NCBI GenBank assembly: GCA_009881125.1
Contig: WXFH01000015.1
Location: 1-52,963, forward strand
Length of the DNA stretch: 52,963 bases
Source of the DNA: Acidaminobacter sp.
Lineage (GTDB): Bacteria; Bacillota_A; Clostridia; Peptostreptococcales; Acidaminobacteraceae
Reading direction: 5' to 3'
The translations under genes were made by a program, and so were the position numbers. Shown in pieces: positions 41,886 through 49,457 of this stretch. Each line of letters opens with the position of its first letter. Within the stretch, counting starts at the first letter, position 1. The notes under the pieces were generated by a model. That model was not told the DNA's origin and searched no databases. It worked only from the letters and a program-made list of their open reading frames with translations.

Positions 41886-42671
41886 TTGAATAAAATGCTG
41901 CAGATCGGAAAAAGCGGCCTATTGGCTCAACAACAGAAATTAGGGACTCTTTCTGGAAACATAGCTAATCTTCAAACAGTGGGCTTCAAAAAAATGACAA
42001 CTTCGTTTTCAGAACAAATGCGCCATTCTATGTCTGCGGATTCAGTGAGTCTTTCTGCAGAAGTTCCTGAGGATCGAAGGAGCATCTCTCTTGGTACTAA
42101 AACAGTTAGGAATTTCACTGATTTTCGTCAAGGCACTCTTGTGCACTCGGATGATTTTTTTCATATGGCGATTGAAGGTCCTGGTTTTTTTGGTGTAAGA
42201 GATCAATCAGATCAATTATTTCTGACTCGCCAAGGCGAATTTACCTTAAATCAAGGTGTCATGAGTGATGCTAGTGGTCGAAGATTGGATATGATCTTTC
42301 ATTCTGATCCATCAACTTGGGATATTGAGAAATTGAGTCTTTCAGAAAACGGAGAAGTGTTTAGTCGAGACGATGATTCTGGAGAGTTAACGCTGATGGC
42401 TAAGATTCAGCTTTTTGATATTCAGAATCATAATCGGCTGCTAGGAGCTGGAAAAAGTTCTTTTAAAGCTATAGCCCCTGAAGAAATCTTTAACAGCAGT
42501 GATAGACCGGAAGCATTTGGAAAGATCTTTCCTAAGAGCCTTGAACGTTCTAATGTTGATTTGCTGGATGAAATGACACAGCTGCTGATGACGCAGCGGG
42601 CTTATCAGCTCAGCTCAAAGTCGGTCAGCAGCGCGGATGAGATGATGCAAGTTGTGAATGAGATATTGTAG
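41886..42671 (+). CDS. flgG: Flagellar distal rod protein, FlgG type (FlhP-like)
   Basis: A 261-residue rod protein: N-terminal IGKSGLLAQQQKLGTLSGNI plus ANLQTVGFKK, middle MAIEGPGFFGVRDQSDQLFL, C-terminal SLERSNVDLLDEMTQLLMTQ plus RAYQLSSKSVSSADEMMQVV, the last being a classic FlgG-type end. AAGGTGGGA precedes tandem TTG codons at 41883 and 41886; the second has the better spacing. It is the last gene of the flagellar run. Confidence 0.87.
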   Translation: MNKMLQIGKSGLLAQQQKLGTLSGNIANLQTVGFKKMTTSFSEQMRHSMSADSVSLSAEVPEDRRSISLGTKTVRNFTDFRQGTLVHSDDFFHMAIEGPGFFGVRDQSDQLFLTRQGEFTLNQGVMSDASGRRLDMIFHSDPSTWDIEKLSLSENGEVFSRDDDSGELTLMAKIQLFDIQNHNRLLGAGKSSFKAIAPEEIFNSSDRPEAFGKIFPKSLERSNVDLLDEMTQLLMTQRAYQLSSKSVSSADEMMQVVNEIL

Positions 42672-42700
42672 GGTTTAATATTGACACACGGAACCCTTTT
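42670..42700 (+). terminator. Weak terminator candidate after flgG
   Basis: AGGGTT (overlapping the flgG stop) pairs with AACCCT across a 16-base loop, followed by TTT and a C/T-rich run. The stem is only six pairs. A perfect TTGACA (42681-42686) lies in the loop but has no clear -10 partner; the gap also holds a small CTAAG-CGA-CTTAG hairpin (42737-42749). Confidence 0.35.
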
Positions 42701-42769
42701 CCTCTGTACGACGTCTTAAGGGTATAAGTCATACAACTAAGCGACTTAGCATAGAGGAGGGGACATCTC

Positions 42770-44047
42770 ATGAGAATTCAACATAAGTGGAAGCTGGGGC
42801 AACTCACAGCGGCTCTGGTAGGATTATCTCTGATTGTGACAGGCTGTGGCTTGCCAGTGAATACGTCTTCAGGCGCAGATTTGATGGAAGGTGTGGTGCC
42901 TAAAACACCAGCGGGTCAAACGGCAGAGCAGGATCAGGCAGTGCTCGACAGCCTGAACGCTTTTACATGGAAGTTAATCCAGGCTATGCCGGAGGACCAA
43001 CAGAACAGGATGATTTCACCGGTTTCCGTTTATCTGGCGCTGGCCATGACTTTGAATGGCGCGGACGGGGAGACTCGAACCGCCATGTTGGAAGCGCTGT
43101 CAGCCTCTGACTTGTCACCGGAAATCGTCAATACTTTCGCAGGCAATTATTTGAAGCTTATTACGACAGAAAGTGAGGGCTTCACCCTCAGCATTGCGAA
43201 CAGCATTTGGCTCAGAGACGGCTTTGAAGCGGATCCGGACTTTCTTCAGAAAAATGCGGACTATTTTGGAGCAGCAGTACGCAGCCTCGACTTCGATAAT
43301 CCGGATGCTGCAAAAGCAATCAACAACTGGGTGAGTGAAGCCACTCGTGAGACAATCGATCAGATCGTGGATGAAATCGATCCTGCAGTGGTGATGTATC
43401 TCATCAACGCCATCTATTTCAAGGCGGACTGGCAGTCACAATTCTCGCCGGAAAGTACTTTTCCACAACCTTTTGAGACACCTGAAGGCAGCAAGGAAAC
43501 AGACTTTATGCACAAACTCATGAGTCTTGAGGTCGTTGAAAGCGACTTGGGAAAAGGTGTCTTAATGCCGTATGTGAATCCGAGAGTGGCCATGCTGGCA
43601 ATACTTCCTGAAGAGGGCATGAGTCCTGAGGCGTGGATCCAATCCATGGATCCCGAAACTTTTAAAGCTTTAATGAATACGGCGGCCTCAAAAACTGTTG
43701 ACTTGTCATTCCCTAAATTCGAAACCCGCTATGAGGACAGCCTTTTGGATGAACTTGAGAAGCTTGGCATGGGTAAAGCCTTTGTTCCTGGCGAAGCGGA
43801 CTTTTCACTGATGCAGCCAAGTCGCGCAAAAGATTTGTTTATCAGCGCGGTTCAGCATAAGACTTTCATCCGTGCGGATGAGAAGGGCACAGAAGCTGCG
43901 GCGGTCACTTCAGTAGAGGCCTCACTTACCTCCATGCCAATGTTTGATGAAGCCATCAGCTTTGACAGACCTTTCGTCTATGCCATTCTTGATACAGAGA
44001 CTGCCACGCCGCTCTTTATTGGTGTGCTCAACGATCCAACGAAATAA
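42770..44047 (+). CDS. Serpin-family protease inhibitor, predicted lipoprotein
   Basis: A 425-residue serpin carrying a lipoprotein signal (LIVTGCG) and a ~30-residue linker, so probably displayed on the outer face of the membrane. The serpin body includes MISPVSVYLALAMTLNGADG, VMYLINAIYFKADWQSQF and the C-terminal DRPFVYAILDTETATPLFIG. The reactive-loop hinge EKGTEAAAVTSVEAS has the small residues of inhibitory serpins. Counting from P17, the scissile pair would be Thr-Ser in LTSMP, which suggests a target other than trypsin-like proteases. The ATG follows GAGGAGGGG. Confidence 0.92.
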   Translation: MRIQHKWKLGQLTAALVGLSLIVTGCGLPVNTSSGADLMEGVVPKTPAGQTAEQDQAVLDSLNAFTWKLIQAMPEDQQNRMISPVSVYLALAMTLNGADGETRTAMLEALSASDLSPEIVNTFAGNYLKLITTESEGFTLSIANSIWLRDGFEADPDFLQKNADYFGAAVRSLDFDNPDAAKAINNWVSEATRETIDQIVDEIDPAVVMYLINAIYFKADWQSQFSPESTFPQPFETPEGSKETDFMHKLMSLEVVESDLGKGVLMPYVNPRVAMLAILPEEGMSPEAWIQSMDPETFKALMNTAASKTVDLSFPKFETRYEDSLLDELEKLGMGKAFVPGEADFSLMQPSRAKDLFISAVQHKTFIRADEKGTEAAAVTSVEASLTSMPMFDEAISFDRPFVYAILDTETATPLFIGVLNDPTK

Positions 44048-44079
44048 TCCATAATGTGTCGATCTCTTGACGCAGGAAA

Positions 44080-44136
44080 GGACGTCTCATACAATGGTTT
44101 CAGAAGAGGTGAAACCCTATGAGAGACGTCCTTTTT
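44080..44136 (+). terminator. Terminator/attenuator hairpin overlapping the DUF3810 start codon
   Basis: GGACGTCTCATA (44080-44091) pairs with TATGAGAGACGTCC (44118-44131, two bulged bases), and GGTTTCA/TGAAACC pairs inside. Five Ts follow at once (44132-44136). The ATG of the next gene (44119) lies in the 3' arm and its ribosome site AGAGG lies in the loop. So the terminator of the serpin gene also covers the start of the DUF3810 gene. Confidence 0.75.
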
Positions 44137-45261
44137 CGTTTTAAAAAACTGCCAAAGAGCTTGATCTGGATCCTGTTGGTACCCGTATTTTACGGGCTGG
44201 GGCATTTGCTGGAGGGGCATCCTGAGGCGCTCGAAAAATATTATGCCGGTTCAGTGCAAAAGAGTGTGATGCAGGGAATCAGCACTGCGACTGGGTTGCT
44301 GCCATTTTCACTGGCGGAGATTTTGTTTGTGGGGCATGGGATTGATTTAGTGGTATTGATTGTAACGCTGGCGGTTCGTCTGGTAAAGGGCGGTGCACTT
44401 AAACTGCTTTATCAGGCAGTTGTGTATCTCTCAGCGGTTTATGTCTTGTTTATGCTGATCTGGGGGCTGAATTACAGCCGGCAGCCGCTTGCAGTGACCA
44501 TCGGCCTGGAAGTCAGGCCTTATGCGGTGGAGGAGCTTTACGCGCTTTCAGAGCAGCTGGTGAATCAGGCCAATGTACTGAGGAAGGATCAGCCCATAAA
44601 TGATGAGGGCGTCATGAAATTGGCGTCTGATCGACAAGATTTATTTTCAAGAACGGTGCTGGGCTATGATCAGCTCGGCGCGACTGAAGCAATTTTTCGC
44701 GGAAGCTGGGGGCCGCCCAAGTCTGTGTGGCTGTCTGAGGCTATGCTGTACACGGGTATAACCGGGATCTTTATGCCATTTACCGGCGAAGCCAACGTCA
44801 ACAGCCGCGTGCCGGACCTGCTGCTGCCTGCGAACGCCATGCATGAAAAAGCCCACCAAATGGGCATTGCCAGAGAAGATGAGGCCAACTACGCCGCGTA
44901 TCTTGCCTGTATGAGTCACCCGGATGCGGACTTTCAATATTCCGGGACGGTGCTGGCGCTGATCCATGCCACCAATGCGCTTTACCGTGAAGATCCGGAT
45001 GCCTATTTCGATCTGAGGCAGCGCTACGGAGAGGGGCTGAGCAAGGATCTGGCAGCCTACAGCGCCTTTTGGAAACCCTATCAGGGGAAAGTCAACGACA
45101 CCGCGGATCAGATCAATGATACCTATCTGAAAACCAACCGGCAGGCGGACGGCGTCAAGAGCTACGGACGCATGGTGGATCTTCTGCTGGCGGATTTTTT
45201 GTCTGATGGGGAGATCAAAGCGTCTGTAAATACTGGCGGGGCGGCCGGATCCGGCCGCTGA
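44119..45261 (+). CDS. DUF3810 family membrane protein, predicted zinc metallopeptidase
   Basis: A 380-residue protein recognised as DUF3810. Three membrane helices lie in the first third (LIWILLVPVFYGLGHLL; GIDLVVLIVTLAVRLV; VVYLSAVYVLFMLIWGL). The remainder carries HEKAH (His242, Glu243, His246) followed by REDEANYAAYLAC, whose Glu255 fits a third ligand, so a gluzincin-type zinc site is likely. No substrate is known for the family. Codons 1-5 lie in a terminator-like hairpin. It follows a lipoprotein serpin, which may or may not be related functionally. Confidence 0.8.
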   Translation: MRDVLFRFKKLPKSLIWILLVPVFYGLGHLLEGHPEALEKYYAGSVQKSVMQGISTATGLLPFSLAEILFVGHGIDLVVLIVTLAVRLVKGGALKLLYQAVVYLSAVYVLFMLIWGLNYSRQPLAVTIGLEVRPYAVEELYALSEQLVNQANVLRKDQPINDEGVMKLASDRQDLFSRTVLGYDQLGATEAIFRGSWGPPKSVWLSEAMLYTGITGIFMPFTGEANVNSRVPDLLLPANAMHEKAHQMGIAREDEANYAAYLACMSHPDADFQYSGTVLALIHATNALYREDPDAYFDLRQRYGEGLSKDLAAYSAFWKPYQGKVNDTADQINDTYLKTNRQADGVKSYGRMVDLLLADFLSDGEIKASVNTGGAAGSGR

Positions 45262-45265
45262 GTCA

Positions 45266-46612
45266 TTACTTTGTCAAGTAGGCGAGCCGCCTGAAGAGTT
45301 TGCCGATGGTATTAAAAGTCAGCTTCAAGCACAACCATTCAGTCAGCTTGCCAAATTTCCTGTAAAATAGGTTAAAGGCCAAATATGGGATCCACTGCCT
45401 CTTGTGTCTGGGAAGGCGCTTGAAGATGTTTTTGAAACTGTAGACTTCTTTGTAAATCCACAGATAGCCGCTGTATAACTCCTCTGGAGTCATGTTTTTT
45501 GGTTTATAAACCACATGGGAGGTGTTGTAGTGGGATAGGTTGAAATCTGTGATTCTATTTTGGTTCATGAAAGCGTCGTGCAGTTTCGTGCCCGGGTAGG
45601 GTGTCAGAATATGTGAGGTGACCGTCTCTATTTTGTTTCGGACGATCCACTCTAAGGTGTTTTCAAATACCGTTTGGTCGTCTTCATCCAGGCCAAAGAC
45701 AAAGCTGGCGTTGACCATGATGCCTCTATTGTGGAGGGCTTCCACCAACCGCTCATAGTTTGACACACAATTTTGCGTCTTATGGACAGCGCCTACAGCG
45801 GCGCTGTTTATGCTTTCAAAGCCTATAAACAGGCTTTTGCAGCCGGTGTCCCTCATGTCGTCCAGGAGGTCGGGCATGTCCACAATGTTGGAAGAGACAG
45901 CGGCGCTCCATTTCAGTTTCAGCGGTTTGATCGCACTGATGAAATGTTTGGTCCAGGCTGGATTGCCTATGAAATTGTCATCAATGAACATGATGTGCCT
46001 GGTTTTAAGCGCTGCTATATCCCGCAGGACATCCTCCACAGGCCTGTTGAGAAATACCTTCTCTGCATGCTGGCAGCTGTTGTAGCAGAAGTCGCATTTG
46101 AAGGGGCACCCGCGGCTTGAAGTGATGATATTGGTATAGAGGTATTTGTCCGGATCGACGCAGTCATAACCGGGTGAGGCAATGTCACCGGCGGGCAGGT
46201 TGTCTTTGTCGTGGTAGGTTTTTTTAAGTGTTTTGCGTTCTGCATCTTTTAGTATTATTGGCCAGACGCGCTCTGCCATGCCTATGCAAATGGCATCGAA
46301 GCTGTCTGCTGCGCTCTCCGGATCTGAGGTGATGTGAATCCCGCCAGCAATGACGGGTATGCCTCGGGCGCGGAAGGCTTTTGAAATTTCAGCGGCCCGG
46401 TTCATGACGTCGACAGTGACCGTGATGGCGACCAGATCTGCAGGGTCGTCAAAATTTAGGGTCTCTACATTTTCGTTTTCAATGACGATCTCATGGGTCT
46501 CAGGTGTCAGATTTGCCAGGGTAAGGAGCGCCAGGGACGGTGCCATTCTCGTTTTAAGCTGGGTATCCATGGGCCGCGGCAGCATGGCGGGTTGGATTAA
46601 TTTGATTTTCAT
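45266..46612 (-). CDS. B12-binding-domain radical SAM protein
   Basis: A 448-residue radical SAM enzyme. The N-terminal ~140 residues resemble a cobalamin-binding domain (VIAGGIHITSDPESAADSFD, AICIGMAERVWP), though no DxHxxG cobalt-ligand motif is evident. The radical SAM core has the cluster motif CPFKCDFC (GCPFKCDFCYNSC) and FIDDNFIGNP, LFIGFESIN, ASFVFGLDEDD. The C-terminal ~70 residues are basic and aromatic, possibly membrane-associating. Reaction and substrate are unknown. It lies convergent with DUF3810, only 4 bases apart. Confidence 0.85.
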   Translation of the reverse strand: MKIKLIQPAMLPRPMDTQLKTRMAPSLALLTLANLTPETHEIVIENENVETLNFDDPADLVAITVTVDVMNRAAEISKAFRARGIPVIAGGIHITSDPESAADSFDAICIGMAERVWPIILKDAERKTLKKTYHDKDNLPAGDIASPGYDCVDPDKYLYTNIITSSRGCPFKCDFCYNSCQHAEKVFLNRPVEDVLRDIAALKTRHIMFIDDNFIGNPAWTKHFISAIKPLKLKWSAAVSSNIVDMPDLLDDMRDTGCKSLFIGFESINSAAVGAVHKTQNCVSNYERLVEALHNRGIMVNASFVFGLDEDDQTVFENTLEWIVRNKIETVTSHILTPYPGTKLHDAFMNQNRITDFNLSHYNTSHVVYKPKNMTPEELYSGYLWIYKEVYSFKNIFKRLPRHKRQWIPYLAFNLFYRKFGKLTEWLCLKLTFNTIGKLFRRLAYLTK

Positions 46613-46691
46613 AAAAGCCTCCGGGGGAGCATCTCAAAATTATGAGGTTGGTTGAAAGGTATTTTTTGAAAATGACAGCCTGACAGAATTG

Positions 46692-46898
46692 TCAATCCGC
46701 CCTAAACTCCAGAATATCTCCCGGTTGGCAGTCCAGAGCTTTACAGATGGCCTCCAGCGTGGAAAACCGGATGGCTTTTGCTTTGCCGTTCTTTAAGATG
46801 GAGAGGTTGGCCATGGTAATGCCGACTTTTTCAGTCAGCTCTGTTACACTCATTTTTCGTTTGGCCAACATTACATCGATATTAATAATAATTGCCAT
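46692..46898 (-). CDS. YozG-like Cro/CI-type HTH regulator
   Basis: A 68-residue helix-turn-helix protein, essentially only the DNA-binding domain: MSVTELTEKVGITMANLSIL with RFSTLEAICKALDCQPGDIL. Such one-domain regulators are regularly paired with DUF2975 membrane proteins, as here. GAGGTGA on the minus strand stands 8 bases before the ATG at 46898, which is preferred over ATG 46904 and GTG 46907. It probably controls its own operon; target sites are unknown. Confidence 0.85.
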   Translation of the reverse strand: MAIIINIDVMLAKRKMSVTELTEKVGITMANLSILKNGKAKAIRFSTLEAICKALDCQPGDILEFRAD

Positions 46899-46908
46899 GT
46901 CCATCACC

Positions 46909-47361
46909 TCACACTGTCAAGTCATTTTCTTCTTTGATATCAATAGCATCCTGGAGCAATCGCTCCAGCACCGCGGCAAAGACGCCCACCACGGATGAGG
47001 CGAAGATGAAAATTAAAGGCAGTCCCATGAGCCCCGGTGCGTCATCTGCATCCGCGATTGGAATGAGAAACGGGATCAGTACCGCGTAGATCAAGCTGAT
47101 GGAAAAGGCAAATTGCTTGATCTGTTTCAGAACAGTGACAGACAGTGAGGAGAACGCTTTGTTCTGGTCGATATAACTCAGCAGACGAAAGGCTTTGAAA
47201 AGTATGGCGAAAAACAAACCTGCCGCCAGGTAAGCGCCTATGGTGACTGGCACACGCAGATAATCTATGGCATGCGGCAGCCAAAACAGGCAGATTGCCA
47301 GCACTGGCAGGCCAATGAGGACCACGGCGATCCTCAGGTAAAGCGTAGAATAACGTTTCAT
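46909..47361 (-). CDS. DUF2975 membrane protein
   Basis: A 150-residue protein with four predicted membrane helices (IAVVLIGLPVLAICLFWLP; VTIGAYLAAGLFFAILF; FAFSISLIYAVLIPFLIPI; LPLIFIFASSVVGVFAAVL), with the conserved YIDQNKAFSSLSV between the second and third. This is the DUF2975 family; function unknown. The ATG follows GAGGTGA. It is the first gene of a two-gene operon with the HTH gene 10 bases downstream. Confidence 0.85.
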   Translation of the reverse strand: MKRYSTLYLRIAVVLIGLPVLAICLFWLPHAIDYLRVPVTIGAYLAAGLFFAILFKAFRLLSYIDQNKAFSSLSVTVLKQIKQFAFSISLIYAVLIPFLIPIADADDAPGLMGLPLIFIFASSVVGVFAAVLERLLQDAIDIKEENDLTV

Positions 47362-47391
47362 AAAGTCACCTCACAAGTATTTGGTGAGTTT

Positions 47392-47419
47392 ATTTTAACA
47401 CGAATATATCGAAAAACAA
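47392..47419 (-). promoter_or_regulatory. Candidate promoter of the DUF2975-HTH operon
   Basis: On the minus strand TTGTTT, 16 bases, TAAAAT, about 30 bases before the DUF2975 ATG. The spacer includes the AT-rich CGATATATTCG palindrome, a possible operator for the HTH protein. Tentative. Confidence 0.35.
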
Positions 47420-47496
47420 TATATAATTATTGATAATAGTTTAAAATTTGTTGTTTTTTGAACTGAATGGGCTTAAGTCCGGATGGCTGAAGGCGC

Positions 47497-47528
47497 AAAA
47501 AAAATCCCTCAACCATTTGGAAGGAGGG
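47497..47528 (-). terminator. Rho-independent terminator of the toxin-antitoxin operon
   Basis: On the minus strand CCCTC and GAGGG arms with an inner CC/GG pair, followed by ATTTTTTTT. It lies about 30 bases after the toxin stop. Confidence 0.8.
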
Positions 47529-47556
47529 AATTTTATTGTTATTGGGATTTCGATTA

Positions 47557-47883
47557 TTATTCTGTATCGTGGACTGAGTCTTTAAACAAATGGATGAGAT
47601 AGTTCTGCTTTTCGTTTAAGATCCGAATTATTCTGACGCTGTTCAAACTTGTCCTGTAAAAAACAAAATTTTTTTCCGTAAATATATAATAATAGTCAGT
47701 TGGTGCATCTATCATTTTACTTAAAGAAGCACCAGACAATGGGAAAATCTCAAGACGGGAAATGTCGGATGTGATCTGTTTCAAAATCTTTTTTGCTGTG
47801 TTTTCGCTATGCTGAATGGTGAGATACTCAATAAGTTGCTGTAAATCCTCAAGCGCTGATGGTGAATATTCGATTATAATCAT
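47557..47883 (-). CDS. RelE/ParE family toxin
   Basis: A 108-residue toxin-fold protein. ALEDLQQLIEYLTIQHSENT forms the N-terminal helices, followed by the strand-rich part with DYYYIFTEKNFVFYRTSLNS and VRIIRILNEKQNY, typical of ParE/RelE. Whether it acts on gyrase (ParE) or ribosome-bound mRNA (RelE) cannot be settled. It follows the Phd/YefM gene by one base. Confidence 0.88.
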   Translation of the reverse strand: MIIIEYSPSALEDLQQLIEYLTIQHSENTAKKILKQITSDISRLEIFPLSGASLSKMIDAPTDYYYIFTEKNFVFYRTSLNSVRIIRILNEKQNYLIHLFKDSVHDTE

Positions 47884-47884
47884 G

Positions 47885-48130
47885 CTATAAACCTAAAGCT
47901 GCATCTACATCTTCAGGTGAAAGCCATCCTTTTTCTCTAGCGGATTTTTCGCCTTCTTCCAGCTTTGATAACAGTCTGATAGTTGCTTTTAGTTTTTCCA
48001 ACTCGTCAATTTTTATTATTGCATATTCGCCTCTGCCGTTTCTCGTTAAATAAACCGGGCTGTCCTCTCGTACTTCGTTAAGTACTTCAGAGTAATTTCT
48101 CAAGTCTGAAATTGGTCTGATTTTAGGCAT
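47885..48130 (-). CDS. Phd/YefM family antitoxin
   Basis: An 81-residue antitoxin. The N-terminal DNA-binding part (MPKIRPISDLRNYSEVLNEV, then PVYLTRNGRGEYAIIKIDEL) is typical of Phd/YefM; the C-terminal tail (EGEKSAREKGWLSPEDVDAA) should wrap the toxin. GGGAG lies 9 bases before the ATG at 48130, better than the TTG at 48139. It probably represses the shared promoter. Confidence 0.9.
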   Translation of the reverse strand: MPKIRPISDLRNYSEVLNEVREDSPVYLTRNGRGEYAIIKIDELEKLKATIRLLSKLEEGEKSAREKGWLSPEDVDAALGL

Positions 48131-48151
48131 TAATATCAACTCCCTATATTA

Positions 48152-48180
48152 ATTGTAGACTATGTGCTGTTGAAAAACAA
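48152..48180 (-). promoter_or_regulatory. Promoter of the toxin-antitoxin operon
   Basis: On the minus strand TTGTTT, 17 bases, TACAAT, about 20 bases before the antitoxin start. A GTTAATTAAC palindrome just upstream (48182-48191) could be an operator. Confidence 0.5.
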
Positions 48181-48392
48181 TGTTAATTAACGTGCTTATT
48201 AGCATGTTTTCTCGCGTGTTAATAATTGTGTGTTTATCTACTGGAGGCTTCACTGTCTTCGCCCTGTATTAATTTAGGCGCATGAAGGAGTTTCTCAGAT
48301 CAACGTCGAATAGTATTAATCTAGTAAGCATTCGAATAACCATGGATTAATTGCTAAAGCTAAGTGAATATGCAGTTCGAGGAGGAATCCCC

Positions 48393-49238
48393 ATGCCGCG
48401 TTCTGATGGCCGCCGCATTAAAAGTCTCAGTCCTTTTGTAAAAATAATGCCCTATATCATGGAACGCAGGAGCGATGCTTTGATCTACCACAAGCAAACC
48501 CTTGTAACGGAGCACATAGACGACTACATTCACGCCAAACGCGAAAGCGGCGTCAAAATGAATTATATGCATGTCTTTATTGCGGTTTTTGTCCGTGTCC
48601 TGGCACAACGGCCTCAAATCAACCGATTCGTCATGAATGGCCGCTATTATGCCAGGAACCATATTTCAATCTCAATGGCCGTTAAGCGCTCCCTGCATGA
48701 TGATGGAGAAGAAACCACGGTTAAATTCATGTTTACCGGTAAAGAGTCCATTTTTGAAATTGCGCAGATTGTAGATGACGTCATCCGTGAAAATCTTGGG
48801 GACACACAAAACGAGACAGATCAACTGGCGGCAAAATTCATGTCGTTGCCTGGCCCCATGGTCAAAGCTGCTGTGAGGACGGTAAAATGGCTTGACCGGC
48901 ATAATCTCATGCCGGCAGGGATCATCAAGGCCAGTCCGTTTCATACGAGCTTGTTTTTTACTTATTTAAAGTCGATCAAGCTCGATTATATCTATCACCA
49001 TCTTTATGATTTTGGAACCACCGGCGTCTTTATTGCATTGGGCAAAATTAAAAAAATGCCAATCGTTGAAAATGATGTCGTCGTAGAAAAATCCGTCTGT
49101 GAGCTTGGGTATGTCTTGGATGAAAGATTATGCGACGGTCTCTATTTCGCCAACACGTTCAAGCTGGCGAAAAAGTACCTCGAAGATCTGACGCTACTCG
49201 AAACACCCCTGGAAGCAATTAAAGAAGATGTGGAGTAA
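48393..49238 (+). CDS. Lone E2-like (2-oxoacid dehydrogenase acyltransferase fold) protein
   Basis: A 281-residue protein resembling the catalytic domain of E2 acyltransferases and chloramphenicol acetyltransferase, without lipoyl or peripheral-binding domains. YMHVFIAVFVRVLAQRPQIN and HISISMAVKRSLHDDGEETT match the fold. At the active-site position the usual DHRxxDG reads DERLCDG, so the catalytic histidine is replaced by glutamate. AGGAGG before the ATG at 48393 sets the start; the frame is open upstream to 48351. No dehydrogenase subunits are nearby. Role unknown. Confidence 0.75.
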   Translation: MPRSDGRRIKSLSPFVKIMPYIMERRSDALIYHKQTLVTEHIDDYIHAKRESGVKMNYMHVFIAVFVRVLAQRPQINRFVMNGRYYARNHISISMAVKRSLHDDGEETTVKFMFTGKESIFEIAQIVDDVIRENLGDTQNETDQLAAKFMSLPGPMVKAAVRTVKWLDRHNLMPAGIIKASPFHTSLFFTYLKSIKLDYIYHHLYDFGTTGVFIALGKIKKMPIVENDVVVEKSVCELGYVLDERLCDGLYFANTFKLAKKYLEDLTLLETPLEAIKEDVE

Positions 49239-49261
49239 GGCTGTATTGAGTGATAAATGAG

Positions 49262-49293
49262 GAAGGCCGTCACGGGAGTGACGGCCTTCTTTT
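49262..49293 (+). terminator. Rho-independent terminator after the E2-like gene
   Basis: A perfect 12-base stem GAAGGCCGTCAC / GTGACGGCCTTC with a 4-base loop and TTTT. It may serve both strands weakly, since the other side lacks a clear T-run. Confidence 0.92.
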
Positions 49294-49302
49294 CAAGTGG
49301 AA

Positions 49303-49450
49303 GGGGACGCGGACAACTTTTGAGCTGGCCACGCGGACGGTAATATTTTTTGTGCCAGAGCATGCGATAATAATTCTCGCTGCGGCCAAAAGTGAACGGT
49401 TATATTACATAAGCACCCCCGTCCCCAAATTCGTTTTTGTCCGCGTCCCC
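49303..49450. repeat. MITE- or REP-like element with 14-base inverted terminal repeats
   Basis: GGGGACGCGGACAA (49303-49316) and TTGTCCGCGTCCCC (49437-49450) are perfect inverted repeats enclosing about 120 bases without coding capacity. Internal partial copies (CACGCGGACGG near 49331, CGTCCCC near 49420) suggest a composite. G/C-rich ends of this type accompany Y1-transposase (RAYT/TnpA-REP) mobilised elements in many genomes; that link is inference. Confidence 0.6.
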
Positions 49451-49457
49451 AACCTTA

